DNA of 64,000 bases from Agelas oroides (lineage: Eukaryota > Porifera > Demospongiae > Agelasida > Agelasidae). The notes beneath the pieces are model-generated. The model did not search any database, was not told where the DNA came from, and worked only from the letters and a program-made list of their open reading frames with translations. The first letter of the stretch is position 1. Each line of letters starts with the position of its first letter. Location of the stretch: contig OX422185.1 of NCBI GenBank assembly GCA_949130485.1, positions 4,467,928 through 4,531,927 on the forward strand, written 5' to 3'. Positions 47,001 through 57,340 of the stretch are shown here, one piece after another. The position numbers and the translations under genes were made by a program.

Positions 47001-50000
47001 CAACATTGGAAATGTTCTGATGCTGAGGAAGGACTATGACAGAGCCGTACCACACTACACCAAGGTCCTACGTCTCTCAAGAGACAGGTCCACTGTCTCC
47101 ACTGCCTTCCACAACAGAGGCTGCTCCTACTATGAGTGGGCAGAGAGCAAGAAGGCAACTCTACCTCAGAAAGCTGGATTTTGTCTTCATGGTCCTGATT
47201 TTGAGAACTGTGAAGTTGAACATCAGCCATCATTCAAGTCACTTCCCAACAGCATCCTGAAGTACTACCAACTTGGGAGACAAGACTTGGAGCAAGTCAT
47301 AAAATACCATGAAGAAACATTTGAAAACATGAAAGGGTCTTCCAAGGGCCTGACACTGTCAGTCTCTCTCTTTGAGACCAACTCAAGGACCTTCCATCGC
47401 CTCCAAGACTGTCTTGTCAACCTGGGAGAGTGGGAGAAGGCTCTGGTTGTTGCAGAACAGAGCAGAACCAGGACACTTGGGGAGCTGTTGGTGAAGAGGA
47501 AGAGCTCAAAGATTGACAACCCACTCACTGCTCCCCTCAACCTTCAGAATATCACTGATATTGTGCAGTCCCAATGCTCTGTGGTGGTGTACCTCTCATA
47601 CACTGGAGCCAGACTCATGGGGTGGGTCCTAGCCCCGACACCTGACAAGGTCTCAGTAGACATGTTTGAAGTGCCTCTAGAGGATGACCAGTTTGATGGA
47701 AAGTCATTCGACTATCACCTGAGGTACAGCTTGACAGAGGAACTGGTGGAGAGGAGTTTTGAGATGTACAGAGCAGTTGACTACAAATCAGATCAGAGTG
47801 AACCAGTTAGGAAGCTGTACAAACTGGTCTGCAAGCCACTGATGAAGATTTTGAAGGAACTAAAAGACCCTGAGTCAGCCTGTGGAGTGCAAGAGGTGAT
47901 CATCATCCCAGACAGCTACACCTGCCTTCTACCATTTCCCTGCTTGCTTGATGAAGAAGACAAGTTTTTGGGTGACAGCTACAGTTTCAGAATCATGCCA
48001 TCCCTTCTGACTATGGGTATTGTTGACCAACTTCCTTCAGTTGTCGTCAAAGTACCTGCAGATGGCCGAAGCATGTGTGTGGTGGGGAACCCAACAATCC
48101 CATCATTTATGTACAATGGTGACCAGTGGAGTCTCGGAAAGCTTCCGTTTGCTACACGAGAGGCAGAGTGGGTGGCAAGCATCCTCAAAACTGCTCCAAT
48201 TCTTCATGAGCAGGCAACCAAGGATGCCGTCTTAATGAGGATCATGAATGCGAAGGTGATTCACATAGCAACCCACGGCAGTGCATCAGCCGGCTTCCTA
48301 GCATTTGCAGGCATGTCTTCTGCCAGGAATAGAGAAACTGTTGAAGCAAAGAACGTTCTACTTTACCCTGATGACATTGAACGACTAAGCATCTCCCCAG
48401 CCCTAGTGGTCCTCAGCAGCTGTGATAGTGCGAGAGGGATGGTGAAAGCAGACGGAATTCTTGGTATGGCTCGAGCATTCATTCTTGCTGGTGCCCAGGC
48501 AGTTCTCACCACCCTCTGGCGGGTGCCAGATGAGTCTGCCTCTGTCTTCATGCAGTTCTTCTACCAGTACCTGATGGATGGACTGAAGGCATCGTTAGCC
48601 CTCCAGAAGTCCACTCTCAGTGTGAGATGTTTCAGCAAGTACTCCCAGTACATCCACTGGAGTGGGTATCAGCTCACAGGTGAGTTCAAATCTTCAAGCA
48701 CAGTCATTTTGCAAGTACTTCAATAGTTTTCCTTTTATTGCTTTCAGGGAGAGAGGTCCAATTTGACATTACGATGCCCAGCACTGCAGCAGCACTTGAA
48801 GCCAGACTTGGCAAGAGCAGTGTGTTCCCTCGACTGGAGGTTGTCCAACAGCTGGAGTCAGCCTTCTTGAAAGATCCTCGCACTCCCTCCGATGTGCAGG
48901 TGTTGTGTAAGAAGATTGTTGACTGAGAACATGACATACAATCTTACGTGCTTTTTCAGACCGGTAATCCTACTATTATAATCCCAACCCTCAAGGGATG
49001 TCTGATGTTTTGCACCTACAGATCTTGAGAGGCCCCCCAGGAGTGAAACCCTCAGAGCCTCTGGTAGACTTCATCCACTCCTTCCACTATGCATTCAAGG
49101 GAGGGATCTTCTGGATCAATGGCAGGAGGCAGGAGTTTGTTGACACAAGTGCAGCTTACATCAGGCAGGTACGTCCAACAAACTAAGTAGCTTTTCCCCT
49201 CAAGTACTTGCCATAATTTTATTATTACCCGCTGGTAATCATCGATTCTGCAGGCAACTGGGACTGTGCCCACCGCATCACAAACTCATCCTGTCCTCGT
49301 CATTTTTGACCATATCGATCAAATGCCACGCTTTTCTGACCCCTCAACATCATTCATGGACCTCCTGAAGCACTCAAACACACACATTGTAGTCATCTCT
49401 AAGAACTATACACCTCCTGATGCTCTGCTGAGGGACATTGATCACCAGCTCCTGAGAGGCTGCAACATAATTGACGTGAAGCCACTATCACCAATACACA
49501 CCACTCAGCGAATCGTTCACTCCATACTAAGTCCTCACCACCTTGCACCCACCAATGAGGACCAGAACATCTTTGAGAAACTTGCACAGCTCACATCTGG
49601 GTCCCCCGCCCTCATTGATATGACAGCAACATTGTTCCTCTCACAGATGGAGCATGACTCTCAGAATGCATCACAAGACACTCATGACACACTCGTAAAC
49701 CTCAAGTGTCAACTTTCATTGGATAAAATGGACCCTTCCACAAAGCCAGTCACCATAGTCAGGTGTGAATCTCCAAAGGGAACAGCAAAGACACGAGAGA
49801 TTTCCAAGTATGTCTATGACAACATCATCTCCATCAGAGCTACTGAGCAGGATCCTTGGTGTACCAGTTCCCCATATGATTCGTGGCAAGCAGTCACCAC
49901 ACTCATAGACCAGTGCCATCTCAGTGCAGAAGAGAAGCTGCTGCTGTTTGCAGTGTCCATGTTCAGCTGCAGCCCCATCCCCATGAGCGTGGTCACAGAG

Positions 50001-51801
50001 ATCTCATCAATGATTGCAACAGCTACTCACAAACCACACATCTCAACCAGCCTACACTCTAAGCTCTTCCAGATGCAGCTATTGAAGAGGTACCCACTTC
50101 CAGTCATCCTGCACCCCTCACTGGGTGTTCAACAGCCGTCAACTGAGCCAGAGTTTGTCTACATCCCACAATACATCACACAAGCCATTTGGAAAGATAT
50201 GATGTCAGACAGAGACAAAGTGATGGCACTCACCACCATGTACATGGCACTGCGTACTCTGGCAGATAATCCAAATTGCTTTGACATTGGATTCGTCGCA
50301 GGACTCACCTCCCTCCTCATGGAGAGGTATGAACTGAACTATGAGCTGATGGGCAAGCAATGCTACCAGGAGGTCTGCAAGCTCTACTTGCGGTTTTACA
50401 CCAGAATGGAGCAACAGTCTAAGATGACTGCTATGGCAGATATGGCACCTTCGCATAGTGCCGCCCACTTTGACACCAAAATGGAACAACAAAACTATGA
50501 GCTGATAGGTAAGCAATGTTATCAGGAGGTCTCAAGTATGTTTGGCCTGGAAACTCTCTAAATGGATCTGTGCTTCAAGTATGGTGTAAAGCCTTGATGC
50601 TCACTATGGTAATAACAAATGTGCAGTGATTTTGGACAACTTTATAGCACAGTGTAGTGCATGAAGAAAAAATGCCTCTCCCTGAGGAAGTTGCTATAGC
50701 TACCTGCTTCAGTATACTTCAAATAGATATTAGTCAAGATGGAGGTCCCACTGTTTGCACTTGGTAGGTGAACGCAAATTATGAGGTCTGTTGCTGTGGT
50801 GGCTAACTAGGCTGCAACAATATTTTAACAACAAAATCACACTCTCACAGGTCCTTGACATATGGCCAAGCATTGCTGAATGATCTGTGTTAGGCTTACC
50901 CTAATCACAATCATGGCTATGCAAGGACATCTGTTTGGGCCATCACACCAGGACCATCGGAAGGTCTTTCGAGGTGGAGCGGCTAAGGCGTCTGGCCACG
51001 CAGCAGTCAAGAATATGTATATACATAATTATATATATATATTTTTAAACAATCTGCTGGCATTTCACGTTGCATGAACGCGCTACACGCACAAAGCTTC
51101 TATATGCATGGAAAGAAAATTTCACAACGACACCCTTCAAGTTAGTGAACCCTGTTTGCTCCAAGCAAGTAACGAAATGCTGGTAAGCGGTTATGCAGGT
51201 AAGAGTCAAGTAAACTTCATGATGATCTTTGTCTTCCTCGTGGACCACTTAGGCTGGAAAGAGTGCTTTACCACTGATGTCTTTCCAAGTTCACACTGAG
51301 AAAAGTGGCTTGTCGCTAATCACACATGCAGGCTTAGGCAATAGGCAGCTGATCGGTCATTGCTCTAACTCGACAGAACCAACACGTGTTCAAAGTTCAG
51401 AAAAGTGGGGCAACCCGGGCCGTCTCACCCGCCCCGCTTCCAATAGCCTTGCACACTGATTAGCAGTAATGGTGTAGTTCATTACTTCCATCTCCCTCTG
51501 CCCTCAGATCTTAAAGACATGGCAGACATCAAAGAATACCTACTGGATTTGGAGAGTGTTCACATTTACAACCTTGGGCTGGTGCTGGGACTCAGCGATC
51601 ATAAATTGAAAGCCAAGATGGACTCCAGCACTTTCCTGAGTGATGTCATTCATGCATGGCTACAGAGGGAGGACCAAGTTGAGGAGAGGGGAAGACCAAG
51701 TTGGAAAGCTCGTTAATGCTCTGCAACATCCTAGAGTTAAGCAAACAAAAAATGCTGATCGCATTCTGAAGGACAAGGAACTATACCTAAATATATTATA
51801 A
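41060..51801 (+). CDS. Gene C: GTPase - ankyrin - TPR - CHAT - NB-ARC-like - Death
   Basis: Exons in phase: 41060-41111, 41212-48679, 48748-48899, 49022-49168, 49254-50508, 51508-51801; about 3,100 residues, 5' end not found. Order: helical region of unknown type, Ser-rich linker, AIG1/GIMAP-like GTPase (42440-43020), ankyrins (43640-44000), second linker copy, more ankyrin (45040-45220), TPR array (46120-47470), CHAT protease fold (47540-48679), NB-ARC-like module (48748-50508), Death domain (51519-51801). The TPR-CHAT part resembles TTC28-like proteins, which are expanded in some invertebrates. The frame is broken at about 43894 (one base missing in a C run) and about 51706 (one base too many in an A run); elsewhere the exons are intact and splice sites good. 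Likely a cytosolic signalling or execution protein of a cell-death pathway. Architecture is seen directly; role is inference. Confidence 0.85.
41953..42205 (+). repeat. Linker duplication in gene C, copy 1
   Basis: Encodes HISSSESDLEQIDCHGSTNP, then PSKAGTMQEDSAK and ETGLLTPLPSTES. Copy 2 at 44352-44560 encodes HISSSESDLEQIGCHGFTNP, then PSRGIVQED and ETGLSTSTESS. The copies flank the GTPase-ankyrin block. Confidence 0.88.
42440..43020 (+). other. AIG1/GIMAP-like GTPase domain of gene C
   Basis: G1 GRICQGKS at 42458-42481, a Thr in the CNTESF region as G2 candidate, G3 DTPG at 42593-42604, a G4 position occupied by VLTFANN instead of the Ras-type NKxD, and VVAGDEDE as G5-like. This pattern fits the AIG1/septin-TOC branch of P-loop GTPases, which often dimerise and act at membranes. 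GTP binding looks intact. Confidence 0.85.
43640..44010 (+). other. Ankyrin repeats of gene C, with frame break
   Basis: Repeats read HALVNLNDQGFSSTDVIYLL, RNTPLHSAIEAKNASTDVVK and NNDSLT, after which a stop appears at 43898. In the next frame the expected continuation of an ankyrin repeat (ELSYEKKLWPITKVLIEY) follows at once. The break coincides with accca at 43892-43896, where one more C would restore the usual TPLE motif. Confidence 0.85.
44352..44560 (+). repeat. Linker duplication in gene C, copy 2
   Basis: Second copy of the Ser-rich linker at 41953-42205; see that entry. It is followed by a basic, low-complexity stretch (KRPTKHKKTT, KKSSMVVV, KNKNERSRTKSSK) that looks like a nuclear-localisation-type or disordered segment. 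Confidence 0.88.
46120..47470 (+). other. TPR array of gene C
   Basis: Successive 34-40-residue helical repeats with the W/L-G-Y-A-F-A-P pattern, for example ASVYLGDIEYTQSKYTEAAK, AHTSLGNLFQSVGENASALA, GNMGNAYLGLYQQDKGLYHL, NNLGTAHQALNELDKAEEKY and GNIGNVLMLRKDYDRAVPHY. I count about eight or nine. Such TPR arrays precede CHAT domains in bacterial and animal proteins and bind partner proteins. Confidence 0.92.
47540..48679 (+). other. CHAT protease domain of gene C
   Basis: CHAT is the caspase-HetF-associated fold. The segment has IIIPDSYTCLLPFPCLL, the substrate-pocket region VVGNPTIP and LPFATREAEWVASIL, the catalytic-type histidine in VIHIATHGSAS (His codon 48274-48276) and the cysteine in LVVLSSCDSARG (Cys codon 48421-48423), then ILGMARAFILAGAQAVLTTL. 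Both catalytic residues are present, so protease activity is possible. Confidence 0.92.
48748..50508 (+). other. NB-ARC-like module of gene C, degenerate P-loop
   Basis: Three exons. The P-loop position reads RGPPGVKPSEPLVDF: the GPPGV start is kept but the invariant GK(S/T) is lost. GGIFWING follows, then a Walker-B-like VLVIFDHIDQM, an NB-ARC-like IVVISKNY, the VKPLSP..TTQRIV motif and a GLPL-like SGSPALIDM. The rest is helical. The module keeps the fold but probably not ATP binding. Confidence 0.75.
50332..50540 (+). repeat. 52-codon repeat at an exon end in gene C
   Basis: tatgagctgatgggcaagca at about 50340 and tatgagctgataggtaagca at about 50496 are copies 156 bp apart, both followed by atg(c/t)ta(c/t)caggaggtct. 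In the second copy a gc-to-gt change creates the donor ag^gtaagc that ends the exon. Confidence 0.85.
50509..51507 (+). other. Intron before the Death exon of gene C
   Basis: About 1 kb, phase 1, donor g^gtaagc, acceptor ctgccctcag^at. It includes unused remains of the second repeat copy (about 50509-50540) and no gene. Around 50970 there is a tRNA-like D-arm string without the rest of a tRNA. Confidence 0.7.
51508..51801 (+). other. C-terminal Death domain of gene C
   Basis: Reads DIKEYLLDLESVHIYNLGLV, LGLSDHKLKAKM, LSDVIHAWLQREDQ, RGRPSWK; then an early stop at 51714-51716. In the +1-shifted frame the typical ending LVNALQHPRVKQTKNADRI follows and stops at 51801. The break is at tggaaagctc (51702-51711), where one A fewer would restore WKLVNAL. 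Either a Death domain with a recent frameshift or an indel error. Confidence 0.82.
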
Positions 51802-54289
51802 AACTGTAGTGTTTTATGCTTTATTGCATTAGACTAGCTATATAATAGGCTTGTGCATGTTTTGAACATTAATCTTTTTCCGGACGCCCCATATTTTGTA
51901 GTTATCATTACCCCCACAAATTTTGTAGATCTGTAATCGCCCATCATTTTGGAGCGTTGATCTTTCACCAAAAAAATTTGCTGCTTGAATTCATGTTCAC
52001 TTTACTGCACTGAATTATGGGGCATAATAGTAATGAGACTACAATAATTATACAGCAAAAAAGGAGTACCAATACAGTTGTTCTAATTTTGTTCCAGAAT
52101 TGATATACATGATATATAGACGACTCAATCTCTATAAAGAGAATATCCACATGCAGAATGAGATCCAAATTTATCATCAAATTACAGTTGTTTTAAATCT
52201 ATAAAGAACATCCACATAAAAAGCAAAACAATTGCTATAAAGAGCCCCACCCTTAGCGGAAGTTCAGCACTATAGCGCATCAAACTCGGTGATGCACTCG
52301 AAATATACGACAGAATAAATATTCGATTTCTATCCGGGACTGCCACATATACTGTTTTATCACCATGGAAACATTAAGCCATTAAGTGATGAAATATATA
52401 ATTGAAACAGAGAAACATCACTCATGAACTAGAACTATGGTGTGCAAAATTGAATAAGAAAACAGTCTGACAATCAAAATAATTACAAGATGTAGTAGTA
52501 ACTATGAAATTACTGAGCACACTCACTGACAGTTCGAGCATTCCATGATACAATTCAAATATCACATAACAAACTATAGGTTGTCATAGAGTTATCACAT
52601 GTATAACAACACTAGTATCATTATAATTGCTATAGTGTCACATTCTTCTTTCCCTTGTCACGGTCTCAGTCCCATGGTGATGTTCCTGAGTGAGTGAACA
52701 AACAGAAAAGGAAGGCATTGAAGCCTGATTGTACTGTTATTATTCAGAAGCAACTGTTTGGTGCTTGAGATCTGCAGCAGTTGCACACTTCCACTATTAG
52801 TACAAAGCAATTGTTGTGCTAATAATCAGTAGTGTGCTAACAATTTATTGCATGACTGTATGACAATTGTCACGTGACAATGTTGTTAGTACCGTAGTCT
52901 CGCGAAAGAGTGCCCACCCCCTACTTTTGCTGTATAGGGTCAAAGTTTACTCAAATGAGTGCCCACCCTGGAGCAAGCTTCGTGTGACTGACAGAGCGCA
53001 CTGGTGGAGTTCGAGAAGCAAAGCTTCAGCACTATGCATATCTGAGGTAAGAAACTTTGTGTTATACTTCACTTATACTTATACTTTAGAGTGTTATGTG
53101 CCATCAGGACGTGATCTCGCAGGCGCTGGCAGCTCCATTGTATGCTACTGTTTGTCCAATAGGGCTTTCCAAAACCACGCCCCCTCCATTAGATTTTCTT
53201 CCAGCATCTTGATCTACCTACCATAGTTAGTACTCTATGACTGCAGACTGACTTGCAAATTTTCAGCTTTATACCATGTTTCATTCGTTGGATATGCAGG
53301 CTTCAAGTGAAACTTTCCTGTATATTTAGATGGAGATTGGGGCCAGATTGGGTCCTAGCTATTACAATGTATGGGAAAACTGAAATTTTGAGTGTGCAGA
53401 TCTCAGAAACTAAACATGCTATCCAGCTCACATTTTCAACTTAGTCTCTTCCTAATGAGCACTAAGTCATATCTAAAATTCAGGACAATCAGAGGTACTC
53501 CCCAAAAGTGGGTGTGTTTTGGAAAGCCCCTATTATTTCTCTTCATGGGCAAAACACCTTACAAGTCTGCCAAAGAAGGGAGTGGGCGCTCTTTTGAGTG
53601 TTCCGTATTTAACCATGAAAGAGCACCCATGTCATGTTTACAGCAACTCAATGGGCTAAGACTCAAGAAGTTTGAGAGAGACTTCCCCTAACAAAGATTT
53701 TGAGAATTACTTGAAAACCTAATAATTGGTGGGAAAAAGGAATAACAGACACATGACTATCAGTGCCAGTAAGAAAACTGAGGTCATAATCCAGCAGCAC
53801 TGACCAATCTTCTAAGTGACAAGGTACATAAGTAGACTTTTGACCACAGCACACCTTTTTTTGCTGACACAAATTCCCTTTTAGCCTTGACACTTGAATC
53901 AACCAACCAACCACCGCATAGTTAACAAGCATATGAAATTATGCAGTACGTAAATGAAGGTACACAGGATGATTTACACATGCTGAAAACAAAGAATTGA
54001 TCAAGTTCTCGGTAAAAGAACAACACATCAAGCATCCTTAATTTTCAACCAAGCAGTGGCCTGCTGCTCATGCTATGACCCGGTCAAGTGCTTGTTGACA
54101 GAAGGTCTCCAACTACAATGTGGAATTATGCTGTGAGCATGGCATCGAGGAAAGCCTACAACTCATAGACTAGTTAACACTGCCATGTGGCCAGTTTGCG
54201 AGAAGGCTGTTGTTGATGGGGAATATTGCAAGAGCCAGGGAGTGATCAAGAAAGAAAACAAGTATCCAGTATACCAGTGTGTTAGTAAC
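51802..54289. other. Intergenic, no gene
   Basis: Contains a partial R2 foldback (52240-52350: gagccccacccttagcggaa, tttctatccgg) and a pair of imperfect repeats of agagtgcccaccc near 52910 and 53590 (the latter in 'gtgggcgctctttt' form), probably ends of a further 0.7-kb element. Open frames at 52867-53691 have no motif. Confidence 0.45.
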
Positions 54290-54640
54290 CTTGTTTCCAG
54301 GCCTCCCCCATTTTTTTTTTTTTTCAGTTTTGTGTTCAGTTTAATAAGGAAGAGCAGGGAAGGCCTGGGAACACTTACCATGTGAATGACATCAGATGGA
54401 TGTGAGGTGGATATAGGGTGGGAGGGGTCCACATTCAAATAACTTACTAAACCTCATCATCGAGTGCTCTGTTGCTAGGCAGGACCCCAGACATTCACAA
54501 GATTGAGAGTACTCTGCTTGAACGGTAAGGAACTTGCTCACAGGTTCATATTTGTAGTCAGGCGCCACCCCCCCCTATGTGCACCTTGTGTCCACATCAC
54601 GTGGTAAGTGTTCCCAGGCCTTCCCCGTTTTTCTCCTCTC
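54290..54640. mobile_element. Interrupted foldback element
   Basis: Left tccaggcctcccccattttt, an internal aaggcctgggaacacttacc and right ggtaagtgttcccaggcctt form inverted pairs. The middle contains gtggatatagggtgggaggg / cccccctatgtgcacc-like complementary stretches. Confidence 0.6.
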
Positions 54641-54654
54641 TTCTGTTTCCGTAT

Positions 54655-55012
54655 ATTACCGTATTCCTTTGATCAGAGGCTGTGGCTACTATTTTTTTCA
54701 CTGCTTGTTTATGTGCGGCTACTATTCGAGGGCAGCACTTATTTGTTGAGAAACTGCAGACATCACTGAAGGCTGGATAAGATACATACGAGTGACATAG
54801 TGATGACCGTTAGACGCTGTCAGTAGTAAGCACAGCCTCTCAGTCGTGCCTTCAACCGTGGAAATGAGTCATACAACACTAGAGCTAGCCCAGTTACTGT
54901 CATCAGAAAATATTTGCATATGTGTGCGTGTGCCACGGCTACTATTCAAGGACAGCAACTATTCAAGGACAGCAACTATTTGAGGGCAATGTCTATTCAA
55001 GGAAATACGGTA
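54655..55012. mobile_element. TIR element, about 355 bp
   Basis: Ends taccgtattccttt and aaggaaatacggta are inverted. Near the right end there are three tandem 'actattcaaggacagca'-like units. Non-coding. Confidence 0.7.
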
Positions 55013-55129
55013 TACTGAATGCAACCCACTTTACGCCGCTTGTCTGCTGCCGTGTATTATATGCAAATCAAAGAACAAAAAAGGGGGGGAGGTCTGAGAA
55101 TGAGTGTAGTGTTTTAGTAAATCTGTAGA

Positions 55130-55300
55130 TCCAGTCGAACTAGGTCTTCCAAAAATTTTCTATGGCCTAGGAGTATCTACCTGACAAAACCTACAGCAGC
55201 GGTTCTTATATACTCTGGCCTGTTCCTAACACTTGTGAGTTTGGTGAAATATTCATTGACAGTATGTAATATTCATTGGTGGTAGGTAATATTCATTGCA
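55130..55300 (+). repeat. Dispersed repeat family R1, copy 5
   Basis: aggtcttccaaaaattttct, cttatatactctggcctgtt, cctaacacttgtgagttt and attcattg in the family order. Confidence 0.75.
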
Positions 55301-55318
55301 ACTACTCATCTAGGCTCA

Positions 55319-55708
55319 TCTCGTTCCCAGGCCTTCCCAGCATCCAGTTTTTGATTGCTTGCAGTATGCAAAACTGGCAAAAACGGAGGGGGAAGGCCTG
55401 GGAGCATTTTTAATGTCAATATCTACCTAGGTATGTAGGCAGAGGGGTGAAGGGAGCCCGACTGAAAAAATGAGCTCGAGGCCTTTCCTTGCAGTTTTTG
55501 CTCAAGTGCTGGAATCTTGAACGTTTATGCAAACAGAAGGCATGTGCGAAATGCATTCTTTCAGTTTGAAACCTCTCCTTCCCCCTACCAAGGTAGACAT
55601 GGCGTGATTCACATACTAAAATGGACCAGGCCTTCCCCCATCGTTTTTGTATACTAGTTGTAAGCAATCAAAAACCGGATGGTGGGAAGGTCTTAGTCTC
55701 GTTCCCAG
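55319..55708. mobile_element. TIR element, about 390 bp
   Basis: Same layout as 7029-7408: ctcgttcccaggccttccca...catccagtttttgattgctt at the left and aatcaaaaaccggatggtgg...ctcgttcccag at the right, with internal aaggcctgg/ccaggcctt. The right tip overlaps the left tip of the next element. Confidence 0.75.
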
Positions 55709-56454
55709 TACACTCCCAGATTTTATCTCACAGCCATGGAGAAAATCGGGACAAGGTCTGCTACCATTACTACCGAAATGGTAGACTCGGTTTTATAATG
55801 ATAGCAATGTCAAACAGTGAAGTTTGCCTAGACCTTTTGCCAACAAGTACAGACTTCGTAAGTACTAAGTAGCTAACGAAGGATGTGTAGACATAAGTGG
55901 AAGGCGTTATGCGTGTATGTTGACTGAAAGGGATCGGGAAAGCAGCTGGCTGAGGGCAAGTGCATCGCTCCGTGTCAAAACTAGTGTCTGCACTCAGGCC
56001 ACTATCATCAAGGAGGCTCAGAGCCAGGGCTAGAATGGCTTAGATAACTTGTACATACCTACAAGTAGCCTTGCCATCTGTTTCTCTGTCCTTGATCCGA
56101 GCGCAGACACTAGTTTTGACACGGAGCAACACACTTGCCCTCAGCCAGCTGCTTTCCCAATCCCTTTCAGTCAACGTACATAATGCCTTCCACTTATGTG
56201 TTCGTTAGAGATTTGGTACTTGTGATGTTTGTAGCTGCTGGCAAAACGTCTAGGCAAACTTCACTGTTCGATCGCTTGCTGTACTGGCCGCATATTGCGT
56301 GGGCATGTTGCAATCATTATAAAACTGAGTCCACATTACATACTAACCGAGTCCACCATTTCCAGTCCGTGACATAGTAATGGTACCAAGCCTTCTCCCG
56401 ATTTTTCTCCAAGACTGCGAGATAAAATCTGGTAGTGGCCTGGGAACGAGGCTA
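55694..56454. mobile_element. Large foldback element, 760 bp
   Basis: Arms pair over most of their length: attttatctcacagcc.tgg / cgagataaaatctgg, acagtgaagtttgcctagac / tctaggcaaacttcactgt, and gaaagggatcgggaaagcag with agtgtctgcactcagg in reverse complement at about 56103-56175. Only the central 100 bp or so is unpaired. No open frame of interest. Confidence 0.85.
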
Positions 56455-56726
56455 GGAAGGTCTGGGAAAAATAGATCTCCATGCACTCATGGAACATTTA
56501 ATCATGTGTGACATCAAGGGTATATCATGTGGTGATGGACAACGCAAGATCCCATGTAATGTTCAAGCCATTCAAGCATGAGCTCTGTAAGACTACTAGA
56601 GTCCTCTATTCAGGTAGATATGCGTGCCATCTTAATGTTTGTAGTCAGCAATGTATACCGTACTCATGTGTTATTAGGCGCATATTCACTATTAAGCACT
56701 GCCTGCGTGCAGTTAGTTTATAATTC

Positions 56727-57340
56727 TAAATCACATTCCCATTTATGGGAATTTGAATGGGAACAGGCTGGTTCCCATTCAAATTCCCATAAATGTGGAG
56801 CAATCTCCAGTAATGGGATCTTACATTTTCCCATCTTTAAAATCCCATCCTGTATTCCATGTTTCGGTGATGGGATCTTACATTTTCCCATCTTTAAAAT
56901 CCCATCCTGTGTTCTGAATTCCCATTGATTAGAAAGGATGGGATTAGGCCATTTCCATTTCCATTCCCATTCATGGGAATTTGAATGGGAACAGGCTATT
57001 TCCCATCTAAAATCCCATAAATGGGAAAGTGGAGCAATACCCATTGTGGGTCCTTCTTTTTCTGTGTGTGGGACACCACTGTTTCCCATAAGATGGAATT
57101 GAGAGGTACCCATCTTTCGATGATGGGAAAAGAATACTCCCATTGTGGGAATAGCCTAAATAACAGTACGGGAACTTCTCCAAACCCGTCCGCACTAGAG
57201 TGTGAATTGTGTGATTCCATGGGCTGGAATTGAGAGGTACCCATCTTTCGATGATGGGAAAAGAATACTCCCATTGTGGGAATAGCCTAAATAACAGTAT
57301 GGGAACTTCTCCAAACCCATCCATACTAGAGTGCATCTTG
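56727..57340. repeat. Complex repeat block with 'cccat' motifs
   Basis: Three repeat layers: a palindromic unit with aaattcccataaatg and its complement (56740-56800 and 56965-57010); a 60-bp direct repeat with atgggatcttacattttccc (56816 and 56870); and a 135-bp direct repeat with ggaattgagaggtacccatc (57098 and 57225). Proline- or Trp-rich open frames here are repeat artefacts. Confidence 0.85.

Noticed and set aside
47979..48551. Minus-strand frames across the CHAT exon
   Set aside because: Shadows of the coding strand; the plus frame shows clear CHAT motifs.
50960..51010. tRNA-like string (gtggagcggctaaggcgtct)
   Set aside because: Resembles a tRNA D-arm, but I cannot find an anticodon stem or T-arm (no ggttcgaatcc) at the right spacing.
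56718..57336. Overlapping 90-140-residue minus-strand frames with repeated WVPL/HLWEF peptides
   Set aside because: Arise from the layered 'cccat' repeat block; not protein-like.
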